From: Acanthamoeba sp. SK_2022b
Lineage: Eukaryota; Discosea; Longamoebia; Acanthamoebidae
DNA length: 64,000 nt
Reading direction: 5' to 3'
NCBI GenBank assembly: GCA_027943245.1
Contig: JANDJZ010000168.1
Location: 18,353-82,352, forward strand
Positions within the stretch are counted from its first letter, which is position 1, and each line of letters begins with the position of its first letter. Under the pieces are notes generated by a model. It had not been told where the DNA came from. It saw nothing but the letters and a program-made list of their open reading frames with translations, and ran no database searches. The translations under genes were made by a program, and so were the position numbers. Below, piece after piece: positions 10,980 through 21,647 of this stretch.

Positions 10980-12743
10980 TTATTACTTGTTGAATTATTA
11001 TTATTGTTATTATAACAGGACTGTATACAAGTGTGACAAGCTTGTCCATGAGGATGAAGATGAAGATGAAGATGAAGACAAAGACAAAGATGAGCTTGTC
11101 CATGAGGATGAGGATGGGCAGTAGGATGAGCTTGTTGATGAAGATGAGCTTGTCCATGAGGACGAGGTTGAGCTGCTGTCATGGTACACTGTCACCTGCT
11201 TGAAGATAAACATAAAATTTATATTTTTATCTAATTTATTTGTTTTATTCACTTGTTGCACAAGTGTTTGCCTGTGCATTGTAGAATGGTTTGGTCACTG
11301 CAGTGGTTTGGTCATTGTTCTACTTGCCAGCAACAACACTACATGTTGTTGAAGATGAAGAAGAATGAACAGTTCAAGGTCTACATCTGCAGGATGCTGG
11401 GCTGGTTAGTCCATCAGGGTGACAAGATGGCTCAAATCCTTGGTGTGCAGAGCCAGGTGCTTGTACATCTCAAACAGTGGAACTCAGTGCTCTCTGTGGA
11501 GATGATCCATGAGGATCTCAAAGCCAAGAGAGAGGCTCTCTACTTTTGATGTGGTGGCTTCAGCAAGACTGGCGATGGTGTAGTAGCCAATGAGAACTTC
11601 AAGAAGAAGATGATGGACAAGTACAAGGTCACCAAGGTGAACAATGATGTTGAACAACATGTCAAGTGGAACCTCTCTAATTGGGTAAGTAGTTGTCAAC
11701 AACAAGGACAAGGACAAGAGGCGCGACTACAACAACAACGACAACAAGGACAAGAGGCGCAACAACAATGACGACAACAACAACAAGGACAAGGACAAGA
11801 GGCGCGACTACAACAACAACAACGACAAGGACAAGAGGCGCAACTACAATGATAACAACGACAAGGACAAGAGGCGCAACGACAATGATGACAACAACAA
11901 CAAGAGGCATAACGACAATGACGACAACGACAATGACAAGAGGCGCGACTCCAGCGACGACGACAAGAGGCGTAACAGCAATGACGACGATGATGAGAAG
12001 CTCCACGATAGACAAGCTGACTGCTGTATCAAGGGCCAGAAAAAGGACGTCAGTGACCGCTGGTCGAACATGAAGAAGCGCAAGCGTACAACTAAATTGA
12101 GTGAGTCTCAGACAAGTGACGAAAGCTGCACCAAATTGGAGCTCCCATCGATGAATAAGAAGTCTCAATCCAAACCGACCTCAAGGTCGGCCACCTCGTG
12201 GGAGAGAGCGTCTGAGGTGGGCATGCCTGCCAAAGGCCCACACCAACCTCAACGCCAAGCATGTCCGACTGAGAAGGGAGTGTCGCTGATCATTGAACGA
12301 GCGGCGAAGCAAAATAAGAGAGCAAGAACAGAGTCTTCTTCTCAGCCAGCAGAGCCCTACGTTCCAACGGTAAGTCTGCCTCTTTCTCTCTTCAGACTGC
12401 TCGTTCTTAGATGTCTGTGCAGGATCAGGAAGACCTTTTGGCTCTGCTCAGCACGGTGGCCGCAAGCAAGGGTGGACCTGCCGGCACAGGAGAAAGCCCT
12501 CTTCCCAGAACTTCAGCAAGTAAAGTGGGCCGCCGTGCCGACACTCGTGATCTGCCCGACCAGTCCGTTCGTACGATCCTTCTTATGATGATATGCTCAA
12601 TGTCCTCCCTTTCCAGAAGCAAAGAGAGGTACCAGGAGCTGAGCGCCGAGCATGAGCCCTCCCCCCATCGCCTGCCTGCCGGCCAGCCAGCAACTGAGTG
12701 GACAAGACTCCGACTCCACACATCCTTCCTTCTAGCTTTGTAA
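10980..12743 (+). pseudogene. Second gene of the CACTG element, Asp/Asn/Lys/Arg-rich
   Basis: A plus-strand coding run starts near 11027 with an acidic repeat (KLVHEDEDEDEDEDKDKDEL), broken by TAG at 11122-11124. It goes on through WLVHQGDKMAQILGVQSQV (about 11400-11460), broken by TGA at 11547-11549, and CGGFSKTGDGVVANENFKKK (11550-11610). From 11697 a tandem coding repeat gives KDKRRDYNNN-type units, then a basic/serine-rich tail. A GT-AG intron about 12370-12421 joins EPYVPT to DQEDLLALLSTVAASK, and the frame ends at 12743. No known domain is recognisable. By position it could be the element's accessory DNA-binding protein, but that is inference. The start codon is unknown and the first part is broken, so I call it decayed. 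Confidence 0.4.
11697..11990 (+). repeat. Coding tandem repeat, Asn/Asp/Lys/Arg-rich
   Basis: Irregular repeats built from AACAACAACGAC, AAGGACAAG and AGGCGC units give a hydrophilic run of Asn, Asp, Lys and Arg with KDKRR as the recurring core. All three plus frames and the minus strand stay open through it, which is a by-product of the repeat. Confidence 0.7.
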
Positions 12744-12770
12744 CGTGCAAAAAACGCTTCTTGGACGCAG

Positions 12771-13270
12771 AGCGGGTAGTAAATGCCTTTCCCGCATGCG
12801 TGCGGCAGCCCCACTCTACGCGCCTGCGTGGAGCAAAAGTATCTTTTTTCCGCATGCGTGTGGCTGCCCTACTCTGCACGCTTGGGCAAAGCGGGTAGAA
12901 ACGGCCTTTTCCCGCATACGTGTGGCTGCCCTACTCTACACGCTTGGCCAAAGCGGGTAGAAACGGCCTTTTCCCGCATGCGTGTGGCTGCCACTCTACA
13001 CGCTTGGCCAAAGCGGGTAGAAATGGCCTTTTCCCGCATGCGTGTGGCTGCCCTACTCTACACGCTTGGCCAAAGCGGGTAGAAACGGCCTTTTCCCGCA
13101 TGCGTGTGGCCGCCGCACGCTACGCGCCTGCGTGGAGCAGGCAAAAAGTATCTTTTTCCCGCATGCGTGTGGCCGCCCCACGCTACGCGCCTGCGTGGAG
13201 CAGGCAAAAGTATCTTTTTCCCGCTTGCGCACAGCGCGCCGCTCTACACGCTTGGCAAAGCGGGTAGCGA
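12771..13270 (+). repeat. Subterminal tandem repeats, right end of transposon
   Basis: Eight or so copies of a 58-66-bp unit run head to tail. The core is CGGGTAGAAACGGCCTTTTC, then CCGCATGCGTGTGGC, a variable CTACTCTACACGCTTGGC or CTACGCGCCTGCGTGGAGC block, and AAAG. Two unit types differ in that variable block. From 13270 to 13380 shorter TTTCCCGC motifs continue up to the terminus. The orientation is opposite to the related repeats at the left end. Open frames across this block are artefacts of repeat length and GC content. Confidence 0.85.
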
Positions 13271-13380
13271 GTGGGTTTTCCCGCTCTCCCTTCCCGCTTG
13301 CGGGAGGTGTTGCAAACCCGCCATTTTCCCGCCAACCACCGCGCAATCCCGCAGTTTACCCGCAGCTCTTTCTAGCAGTG

Positions 13381-13836
13381 AACAAATCAGTAGGTGCTCG
13401 CATTGTTGTTCGAGGCGAAGGGCTGCGCCTCCAAGTGGCTGCTCCAGTGCTGACATGTGCTTGTGTGTCACAGAGCCATTCGCATCTTCCCTAGGCGGAC
13501 CCTAGGCGGCAGAGCCGAGCTTGGAGGCGGCAGGGGAGGCGCAGGAGGTCATCGCCCCAGTCCTCGACGCCCTTCTGAGCAGAGGAAGAGCCATAACCTT
13601 ATACGGCGATCAGTGTTGCTCAGCTCCGCGGTCTGTCCCATCCACTCGAGGGTGACGAGCCTGTGGGGTCAGCGTAATCGCGTGGGCGGTTAAGAGGACA
13701 AGAGACGGGTGCTGCACAACGCTGAAGTCACAAACAACTTGTATTGTTGCTGATTAAATGCTGCGCCACCGGTCTGTGCAGAGGTGAGCAGGAGAACAGC
13801 TGTCGTGTGACCTTGTTCACCTCCTGGGCGAGGGCT
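13381..13836. other. Intergenic, between transposon right end and ADA2 stop
   Basis: No well-supported gene. On the minus strand an exon-like piece at about 13478-13383 reads ALEQPLGGAALRLEQQCEHL and abuts the transposon terminus; a second short piece near 13600 reads QKGVEDWGDDL. They could belong with the minus-strand fragment on the far side of the transposon, or be chance frames. The rest should hold the ADA2 3' untranslated region; no clear AATAAA is visible. Confidence 0.35.
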
Positions 13837-15582
13837 TCAAGAAGACTTCTTGCTTGAGGCAGGTGCTGCTATCCACCCGCTCTTTTCGATGAACTCATAA
13901 ATTCGATTAACCCGTGGCGTGTCTTGCGTTGCCAAGTGGCAGGTGCGCTCATGTTAGTGGAGGTCGTCTCTCACACACCATCAAAGGCCAAGATGCAAAT
14001 GTACCGATCTTGATGAGTTTGCGGGCGAGCGCTTTGGGCATTTGTCCGCCATGCCGGAGCGACTCACGGATCAGCGTCTCCTTGATGAGGACGTACTGCG
14101 CGAGGAAGAGGGGAGCAGAAAACCATGCATGAGGTGGACGCACACACACGGTCCAACAAAGCGGCGAATGCGAACCTGTTGAGGGTAAAGCCGGAGCGCC
14201 CCACACAACTCGCGCTCCTTGAGCGACAGACACTCCAGCTTGGGCGCTCCCGTCAGGTCCAGAGGAGCTGCTCCATGACAATTGGGAAACACGAGTTAAT
14301 CGTTGCAAGGTTTGCCCCACACGCACACCACCATACCTTGCTTTCTCGTCAACTTGCCCTTCTTTTTGTCCTTGTCGTCAGTCAGCAGATCCCACGGTAT
14401 GGCGTTGTGCCTGCATAAGCGGTGGAGAGGTGAGAGAGAGAGAAAGCGCGTGTGAGGCTTCGGCACCGGCGAAATATGGATGAGATGTGCCCACGAACCT
14501 GTTTATCCATTTGGAACCTCGCACGCCCGTCCTCTCCATCGCGTAGATGGAGCTAGCTACTCCTCGGGTCATTCGACCCTTCTCCGCTTCGCGCCTGTTC
14601 AGACATGCACGGCGAAGTGTTGTGGTGAGCTCTCCGAGTCCTCTCTCCCCGGCTCTCTAGTGCGCGCGTACGAGGGTAACCGTCGTACCGGGCCTTTTCC
14701 TTCTCATACACCTCGCCCTCGATCAAGGTCTTGATTCCCATCTTTCGCCATTCCTGCAGCTGCATTATTCGCTTTCGCAGGAGTGACTCTTCTACGAAAG
14801 GGACAAGGCACACGTAAGGGCGGGGGCTCCACGTGTCACAAGGAACGCTACGTGCGTAACGACACAGAAAGAGCAGAGAAAGAACAACAAAAGGAAACGT
14901 ACGAACAAGGCCATCGATGAATGGTTCGTGCTCTCCCTTGCTCTGTAGCTGCAGGAACTTCTGCATGGCACGGGAGATCTCCCTCTCCTCTTGCAGCTCT
15001 TCCTTACTCTTCCTTTCCTTGGCCGTCGTCTGTTTCTGCGTGGTGGGGGTGTATGTGTGTATGCCACGCAGGATGAGCAAATGTCCTGACGCGATCGCCA
15101 TGTCTAAGGCTGAGACGTTTGCACCTTCTTCTGTTCTACAAGATCGTTTTCGATGACAAACGCTCTTCTAAATAATCTCTCATCCAGTCTTCTGTTGTAC
15201 ACCTCCAACGCTGCACCCTTCAAATCTGTGCAACATCGTCGTGTATGTGTTAGCACACGCGCGGTTCATGCATCAGCTATATCTATACGCCAACACAAAC
15301 TGAAAGCACGAGCGAACCTCTTGTTTCTTCGTCGTCGTCTTCTTCAAGCACAATATCGGCAATCAAGCATTCGGCATCATTGTTCCACTCCTACGAAAAG
15401 GAAACAAATTCACAAGAATAGTGTTAGGTTAGTAAGGGAGAGGGCGTGCGGAGCGCTCACACGTTGCGCTTACCGTTTCGAATTCTTTGCGTTTAGGCAT
15501 GTAGCCAGCTTGATCCGGTGCAGCAATAGGACAGCTGACATTGTGCTGCATGGTCCATTGCGTATTCGAGGTTAGCAATTAG

Positions 15583-15630
<48 letters not shown>

Positions 15631-17036
15631 CTCAGCACAGGCATTGCCCCAAAGGTGGAGCCCAGAATCAAGTACCTTGACCTTCTTCTTTTGGTTGGTT
15701 TTGGAGGTCGTCTTGGAGCCTTGGCCATGAGCTGCTCTCGAGCGCACACGACGAGGGTGGTGAGTCTCGCGATGGCCGTAACAGCTCTCCCCTCCTAAGA
15801 GGGAGAGGAGAGGGGAGAGAACGGCAACACGTACACAAGGCGGAGGCGGCCGGTGCCTCAGGCTCGGCAAAGCTCGGGCTTGGGTGTCGGCCCAGTCGTG
15901 TGCGCAGGTACTCCTTCAAGTCCGTCGTCAAAGTCTTGCTGGTATCCTGCGCGTGTGTGTCATGTTTGGGGGGGGGGGAGCAAAACTCAATTGGCGTGAT
16001 TGCAGGAGCGAGCGGATGATTAGTGTCTCACGCGCCCGTAGCGAAAGCTACGAAAGGCGCCCCTAGTGTGCGCAGCAGAAGCAAGCAGACCGCCGGTGGT
16101 GAAAAGGGCATCGTACGGGTAAGGGGGTGGTGGCGCTCTGGATATAAACGGTGAAGTAGTGATCCCTACAAATCTCTGGCGATTTGGTGGTGCCAACGTG
16201 CTCAGAGATTTCACTCCAGTTACCGATGCCATACCTACCGCAGGACACGTCGGTTAGCAGCTCGTATGTGTACGCAGCAAGAGCCAGTGAACACCACACG
16301 CTGAGCAGGAGGAGATGGCCGGAGAAGTGTACATCTGGATGGCTTCAAGCAACAGCAGCTCCTCATCAGCACCCCAACCTTCCTCGAACAGGGGGAAGGA
16401 CATGTAATCCATTATCTTGTAGTCGTGATCGTTTTTGTGCTCCTTGATCTCCACTCCGACAGAAAAGCACTCGAGACAGAGATCAAAGTCCTGCGACACC
16501 GCGTAACATCCACGTGTCTTTCAGCACACGCACACATCACTCACCACACAGGAAGAGCTCACCTTGCAAACAGCACACCGGATGCGCACAACATTGGAAA
16601 TGTCCTTCTGACAATAGTCACAGTGATACTGCACCGATGACGGCCGCACTGAGATGCCACCCACAAACACACGTGTAGATATATAAATTGATTAGCCTTA
16701 AGTGCCACATGGAACAGAAGAGGGCCACTCGAAGAGACAACACCCTCCCAAGAGGAGAGGTGATAAGGAAAATGGAGGCGCCAACCTTTGTCTCCTCCTT
16801 CGCCCTCCAGCTTGCGCTTTCGTCCGCGGCCAGATCCGGGCGGCCGGCCCACTGGGCGCCTAGGGAAACAGGGGTGGTAAGGCGTAGTGAGAAAATCGTC
16901 ACAAAATCTCGTATCTCCCCCCCCCCGATGCGGAATTGATTTAGCGCGGGTTGGGGGGGGGGGCAATTTAGGGATGATTCCGCCCGCACCTGGTGGGAGG
17001 TGGTGAGTTGCCCTCGCCGTAATTGCCTTCGTCCAT
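13837..17036 (-). CDS. ADA2: Transcriptional adaptor ADA2 (SAGA/ATAC)
   Basis: This gene encodes the nuclear adaptor that holds the GCN5 acetyltransferase in SAGA-type complexes. About 17 exons join on the minus strand from ATG at 17036. Order: an AT-hook-like GRPPGSGRGRKRK; a ZZ zinc finger (YHCDYCQKDISN...CAVC, then DFDLCLECF with HKNDHDYKI); a SANT/Myb domain starting WGADEELLLLEAIQM and continuing in the next exon as GIGNWSEISEHVGTTKSPE; the ADA2-specific AGYMPKRKEFE and EVYNRRLDERLFRRAFVIE segments; a coiled, charged part; and a C-terminal SWIRM domain (LSLKERELCGALRLYPQQY, ending RIYEFIEKSGWI). The last intron splits KI from DTPRV in phase 1. One intron holds a long (TG)n tract in the sense strand. 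The start lies 165 bases from the divergent F-box/SPRY gene. The identification is secure; a few exon edges are not. Confidence 0.92.
15584..15628 (+). repeat. (CA)n microsatellite in an ADA2 intron
   Basis: A pure CA run of about 45 bp lies in the intron before the exon encoding AGYMPKRKEFE. In the sense of the gene it is (TG)n. Confidence 0.95.
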
Positions 17037-17201
17037 CTCTCCTCGCGAGCGAGTGCTCTTCCGCAAACAAAACAGAACCGCACCACCCAGACCAAGATCG
17101 GGCAAGCCGGCCTATGTGCGTGCGCCGAATTTCGGAGCCGTCGGTTGTGTTTCTTTTATATTTATTTTTTCATTTTGTTTTATATTTATCCTCGCGACCA
17201 A
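17037..17201. promoter_or_regulatory. Divergent promoter of ADA2 and F-box/SPRY genes
   Basis: Only 165 bases separate the two start codons, so both promoters must lie here or in the 5' untranslated ends. The side next to the F-box/SPRY start is AT-rich, with TTTTATATTTATTTTT at about 17154-17169 and TTTTATATTTATCC at about 17178-17191, both fitting TATA-like or initiator elements. The half next to ADA2 is GC-rich. Confidence 0.55.
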
Positions 17202-19787
17202 ATGACAACATTCGCTGAGCTTCCTATCGAAACTGTCCACCACATCTTTTCGTTCATCTCCGCTCGACATCTTGCACAGGCATGCACTCTTGTGGAGCAC
17301 GCGTGGGCGGAGGCCATCAATCACCCCTCCCTCTGGCGCGTCCTTGCCACTCGCGATTTCCATCTTCGTGTCAATCCCGACGCTAGCCTTGCTTCTCAGT
17401 CCCGCCAGCTTGTATGGTATGTGTGCCAGCAGCACCAGCAGCGATTAACTGTGACTTATTTAAAACGCTGCTGCATATCTTCTCTCGACTGCGCCAGGAA
17501 GGAAGAATACCGCGCACTGCTGGAGCGATGGTGGGCCATTCAGAAGATGCAGCTCGCCGCTGACAATATAGACCCTGCTGTCGTACGGCTAGAGACGTCG
17601 GAGGGGATGCGGGGCGACAGCGGCGCCACGCTCGGCGGGGCTACGGCGGAGCAGGAAAGCAGAGCGGAACAGCACGCGGATCAGGCCGCGGTGACGAGCA
17701 TGGACGTGGAGGGCGAGGGAGAGGAGCGCGAGGCGCGCTGCCGCAAGAAGCAAAAGCGGGACAGCACCAGTGCGGACGACGATGACCAAGCTGCGCCAGC
17801 AGGCGAGGAGGAGCGCGAGGAGAAGGTGGAAGAGGGTAAAGCGCGGCTGCTGCTCCATGCCGCCTATCTCGGCACCCGCAATGGCGCCGATGGAGGAGAG
17901 GGCGACAATGTTGGGGTGCCTCCCTCCGCTTCTCTTCAGTGCCACCACACCACGCCTCCCTCCCTCTCGCGTTTTTGTGTGATGGCTGACAGCCAGTCCG
18001 ATCCCACCCTCCGACGTGCAGGCTGTACAGACGACCCAGCCACTCGCTCCCTATCCGACCGGCAATGGGCGCGTGGGCTACTTCGAGGTCCGTATCGATA
18101 GCATCGGCACTTCCGGGTAGGCTTGGCACATGCGTGCGTGCGTGCGTGCGTGTGGCTGATGAAGGTTATTCTTGTTGTCTTGCCTTACTTTGCCCCCCCC
18201 CCAAACGCCAATCTCCCTCAACACTGATCTTGTGCGGTTGACCTACCGCCCCAACCACGTGCATCAGAAACATCGGGGTGGGCCTGTGCAAAAAGGATTA
18301 CCCCAAGCGAAAGGCGCAGCCCGGATGGCGCCAGTCGTCCTATGGCTGGCACGGCGATGACGGCCGACTGGTGCGCACGATAACCTCCTCCCTCTCGTCG
18401 TCGTCGTGGCTGCTGCTGCTGCTGCTGCGACACATCAGGCAATTGGTGCTGAGGCGGCTTACATGTCTGTTGCAGTATACACCGAGCATTCCGATTGGTC
18501 GCGCGTGGGCGGGGTGTCCGATCTGGGGGCCCGGCGACATCGTGGGCTGCGGCCTCGACTATCACACCAACGACGTGTTCTTCACGCTCAACGGGCAGTA
18601 CTTGGGTACCCCTCGACCCGCTCCCGTTGCTTGGCGCACTCGGTGGCCATTGCTCTCCACCTGACTGCTGGCTTCCTTTTCTCGCTCCTTCTCGCTCTCT
18701 CGCTCTTGCCTCCGTCTTCAGGGGTGGCGTTCCAGGACGTCCAGTCGGCGGGTTCACTGTACCCGACGGTGGGAATGAATTGCCAGGGCGCCGCAGTAAC
18801 CTTCAACCTTGGCGGCGAGCCGGCCCGCCACTTTGCCTACGACCTCTCCTCCTATCCCCACGTCGGCCCCGGCTTCGTCGGATGCCTGACTCGTACGCAT
18901 ATCCCCACCCATCTTTCATGCTTTTTATGATTAATAATAATAATTCTTATTCATTATTGTTATTATTTACTGCTGCTGTCCTTGTTGTTGAGTTTATCTT
19001 CATTTGCTTTGGTGCAGCGCCGGTGACGGAAGAGCCCGACGAGGATGAGGACGAAGAGAGCGAAGAGGGGGACCTGCGGCGGGAGATCAAAGCCATGGAA
19101 ATGATGCTCTCAGTGCTAGCCAAGCGGTACGTCTCCCCCCGAACTTATTACGGATTATTACGATTATTTAATAATTAATTAATTCCTTGGTTAATTAGTT
19201 TAAACGAACTCATGTTTGTGGGTGGTTCTGCTGGGGGCCAGGGAGGAGGTGCCAGAGGCAGAGCTCAAGAGCGACATGGAGAGCATAGCCTACATGATGG
19301 GCTTCAAGAGGGCGTTGGCCAAGAGCAAGCTCACCATTCAGGAAAAGTGCGAGTACCTGGAGCGCAAGTGCAAGGACGCGCTTGTCGCCATGAAGTTCCA
19401 GCTGATGATGATCCTTCGCTACCGGCGCCGCGAGCAAGGCGAACCCGAGAACATCAACCAACTCTTCAACGAAGTGGTACACAAACCCTCCTGCCCACCC
19501 CAGGTGGTGGTGATGGCGGCGGCGGCGGAGATAGATCTTGTTCCCTCTTTGCGTCACAAAACTCATCTTTCGTTATGACCGGTCGCGTTGAACAGAACCT
19601 GGACTTGGGCGACATTGATTACGGCGACGAATATGATCCGGATGAGGACGACGCGGTGGAAATTGAGTTCAGCGACGCCGACGCCGACGACGTCGACGAG
19701 GAAGAAATGGAAAGCGAAAGGGACGATGGCGATGATGCCAATGGCGAAGATCGACAAGACAGCACGCAGGCTGGGCCCAGTGAGTAA
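17202..19787 (+). CDS. F-box and SPRY domain protein
   Basis: Nine exons (17202-17416, 17498-17915, 18022-18116, 18268-18370, 18476-18605, 18722-18892, 19018-19126, 19242-19476, 19596-19787) join in frame to 555 residues; all junctions are GT-AG and the total is divisible by three. Residues 1-50 are an F-box (FAELPIETVHHIFSFISARH), which in this family recruits SKP1 and an SCF ubiquitin ligase. A charged, low-complexity linker follows. Residues about 215-380 are a SPRY domain (GRVGYFEVRI, IGVGLCKKDYP, DIVGCGLDYHTNDVFFTLNG), the likely substrate-binding part. A helical segment (about 400-490) and an acidic C-terminus with DYGDEYDPDEDD complete it. Target unknown. The stop lies in CCCAGTGAGTAA, which also looks like a donor site, so a longer spliced form is possible. 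Confidence 0.88.
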
Positions 19788-19851
19788 CAAACGGTTGAAG
19801 CTGGCCACACACAGCGCTTGTGCCTATCTTGGAGATTGGGACCAAGGGGTA

Positions 19852-21048
19852 TTACGCAGCCGCTTGACCGTCTCGTGCGGCAAAGACAGCGAGCACGTCG
19901 ATCAGCTCTCCCACAAACTCCAACTGTTCGCTCAATGGGATTTTCTGCAGAGCAAAGCAGAGCAGAGCAGAGCAGAGCAACAGATAAGCAGTGCTCCCCG
20001 AGAGGGGCAACGCGCTTGCCTGGCTCAAACCATGAAACCTGTGAGGGGAATGGCACTACGCGTACCTCAAACGGCGGAACGTGACAAAATACCGCGTAGT
20101 GCTTCTGGCCCGAGACGTCGCTTTGCTGCTGGCACCGGTGCAGCGAGTGGAAGCTTGGCAAGGGAGAAAAAGGATGATCAGACAGGCCTACATCGAGAGA
20201 GAGAGAGAGAGAGAGAGGGGAGGGTGATCGAAAAGGTAGGGGAGAGAGGTAGTACTAGAGCCAATTGCACACGAACTTGCCACAGTCCTGCGACACTTCG
20301 GCCTTGGCCTTTCCTCGGGTCATGCGCTCTCGCACTTCATGCAGTGAGAAGAGCGGGTGCAGCGCGTGGGCCCTGTGGGTCGTCAAGTTGAAAAAGGAGG
20401 GGCGCCGAATGAGCAACGCACTCGGGACCACTGTCCCGGCAGGGCGGATACGTGGGGTATTGGGGAAGGATGGGTTGCCCAATGGGCGTCCAGCCGCGCT
20501 CATCTGGACACCTGAACGTGGCCTCTGCACCACCAAATACGCCAAGCCAGTGTTAGAAGCGAGGGGAGCCGAACGCTCGAGTGTAATGGAAGAGAGGCAA
20601 AGGCCGAGTCTCTCGACCATTGACAGCACACTCCTCCAGCTTGAAGCCCTCCTGGTTCGCCGCCACTCCGAGGTGCAGCCACACCACCCTCTCCTCCTGT
20701 GGTCAGCAGCAAGCATAAGGGGACTGCGGTGGTGCGTGGGTTCAACTCAAAGGGGGGGGGGTGCTGGGAGGAGGTCCACGTGCGAACCAGGTGTTGTGAT
20801 AGGGAGGTGCTGAGGGTAAGGTCGTGCAGGGCCGTGAGGGCGCCCACTCCAGACGTCTCGATGGTCGTAAAGGACTCGAAACGCACTGGCGGCGCTTTGG
20901 TTGTGGCCGTGGCCCTCTCCGCCAGAAAGGCCGGCAGGTACTTGACGAGCTCCGATGTGGGATTACTCTCCACCCCGTGAAATCGTCCAAAGCCAGTTAT
21001 GTTGAACACCACCTTCGCTGGCGTTGTGCTCTCGGCCTTCTCCTCCAT
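19852..21048 (-). CDS. PGPEP1: Pyroglutamyl-peptidase I (C15 family)
   Basis: This cytosolic cysteine peptidase removes N-terminal pyroglutamate from peptides. About six exons join on the minus strand from ATG at 21048 to TAA at 19852. The N-terminus FNITGFGRFHGVESNPTSEL is the family signature for the glycine-rich loop and the FxGVxxNPT motif. Further on are WLHLGVAANQEGFKLEECAVN, the FRCPDERGW block, then VSQDCGKFVCNWLY with the catalytic Cys, and AVFCHVPPFE with the catalytic His. The predicted length, about 240 residues, is a little above the usual 200-220. One intron begins inside TGG-CTC-TA, so an apparent TAG stop there is only a splice donor. The last exon is 19852-19944. The next gene on the same strand, the F-box/ankyrin gene, ends 155 bases upstream. 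Confidence 0.85.
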
Positions 21049-21202
21049 CTTGTTGCGTGAGAGAAATAAAGTAAAAACGAACAAGAAATAAAACAAGAAA
21101 ACCTGTTGCCGCTCGTCATCAGAAGGATGGTGCCAACTCGTAATCCCTCCCGTTCATGGTCAGCAAGCACCACCAATCGCAACACCACAAGCGAGATGTT
21201 TA

Positions 21203-21575
21203 TTATGCGTCAGCTTCATTGTCGTTTGCGTCGTGCCATGTGGGATCCCTGGCCTCGTCATCCCCGTCCCCGCCCTCTGTTGGTTGGACCTCGCCGTCGT
21301 TGTCGTTGTCCGCCGGTTCGCCGAGCGCGCGTCGCAGGATGTGCGCGATCTGCCGGTCGGCGGCTAAGGCCAGTGGCGTCTCGGCGTTGTCCGTCTCCAG
21401 AGTGGGATCGGCGCCGTGCGCCAGCAGCAATCGCACAACCTCCTTCGAGCCTGCTTCGACCGCCGTGTGCAGGGGCGTCCATCCGTCCTCGTCCCTGACG
21501 TCCACTACCGCACCCGCCAGCAGCAGCTTCTTCACTGTTGTGCCGTCCACACACGTGCGCACATCGTGAGCGAGG

Positions 21576-21647
<72 letters not shown>

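Larger units (their letters stand above)
5663..13380. mobile_element. CACTG-ended DNA transposon (CACTA/Plavaka-like), about 7.7 kb
   Basis: The left end CACTGCTA (5663-5670) is mirrored exactly by TAGCAGTG at 13373-13380, and both are followed inward by a GCGGG(T)AAA block. The element is flanked by AA on each side (5661-5662, 13381-13382), a possible 2-bp target duplication; a 3-bp version would be AAA against AAC. Inside each end lie GC-rich repeats sharing CGGGTAGAAA and CCTTTTCCCCGCATGCG in opposite orientation, as expected for subterminal transposase-binding repeats. Between them sit a spliced minus-strand gene resembling Tnp2-type transposases and a plus-strand gene. The centre is lower in GC and CpG than the host genes. 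Placement in the CACTA-Mirage-Chapaev group is inferred from termini and protein layout. Confidence 0.65.

Noticed and set aside
7870..11549. TGA read as a sense codon in the transposon genes
   Set aside because: The neighbouring host genes use TGA as a stop (channel, SPFH, COMMD7, TatD). Single C-to-T decay from CGA explains the pattern more simply.
11677..12168. Minus-strand Val/Ile-rich ORF as a membrane protein
   Set aside because: It is antisense to the coding AAC/GAC repeat of the element's plus-strand gene.
12771..13270. CRISPR-like array
   Set aside because: The units are contiguous tandem copies without unique spacers, in a eukaryotic setting at a transposon end.
12698..13494. Overlapping plus-strand ORFs with repeated RMRVAALLYTLGQSG
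   Set aside because: They follow the subterminal repeat units of the transposon, not a protein; indels between copies shift the frame freely.
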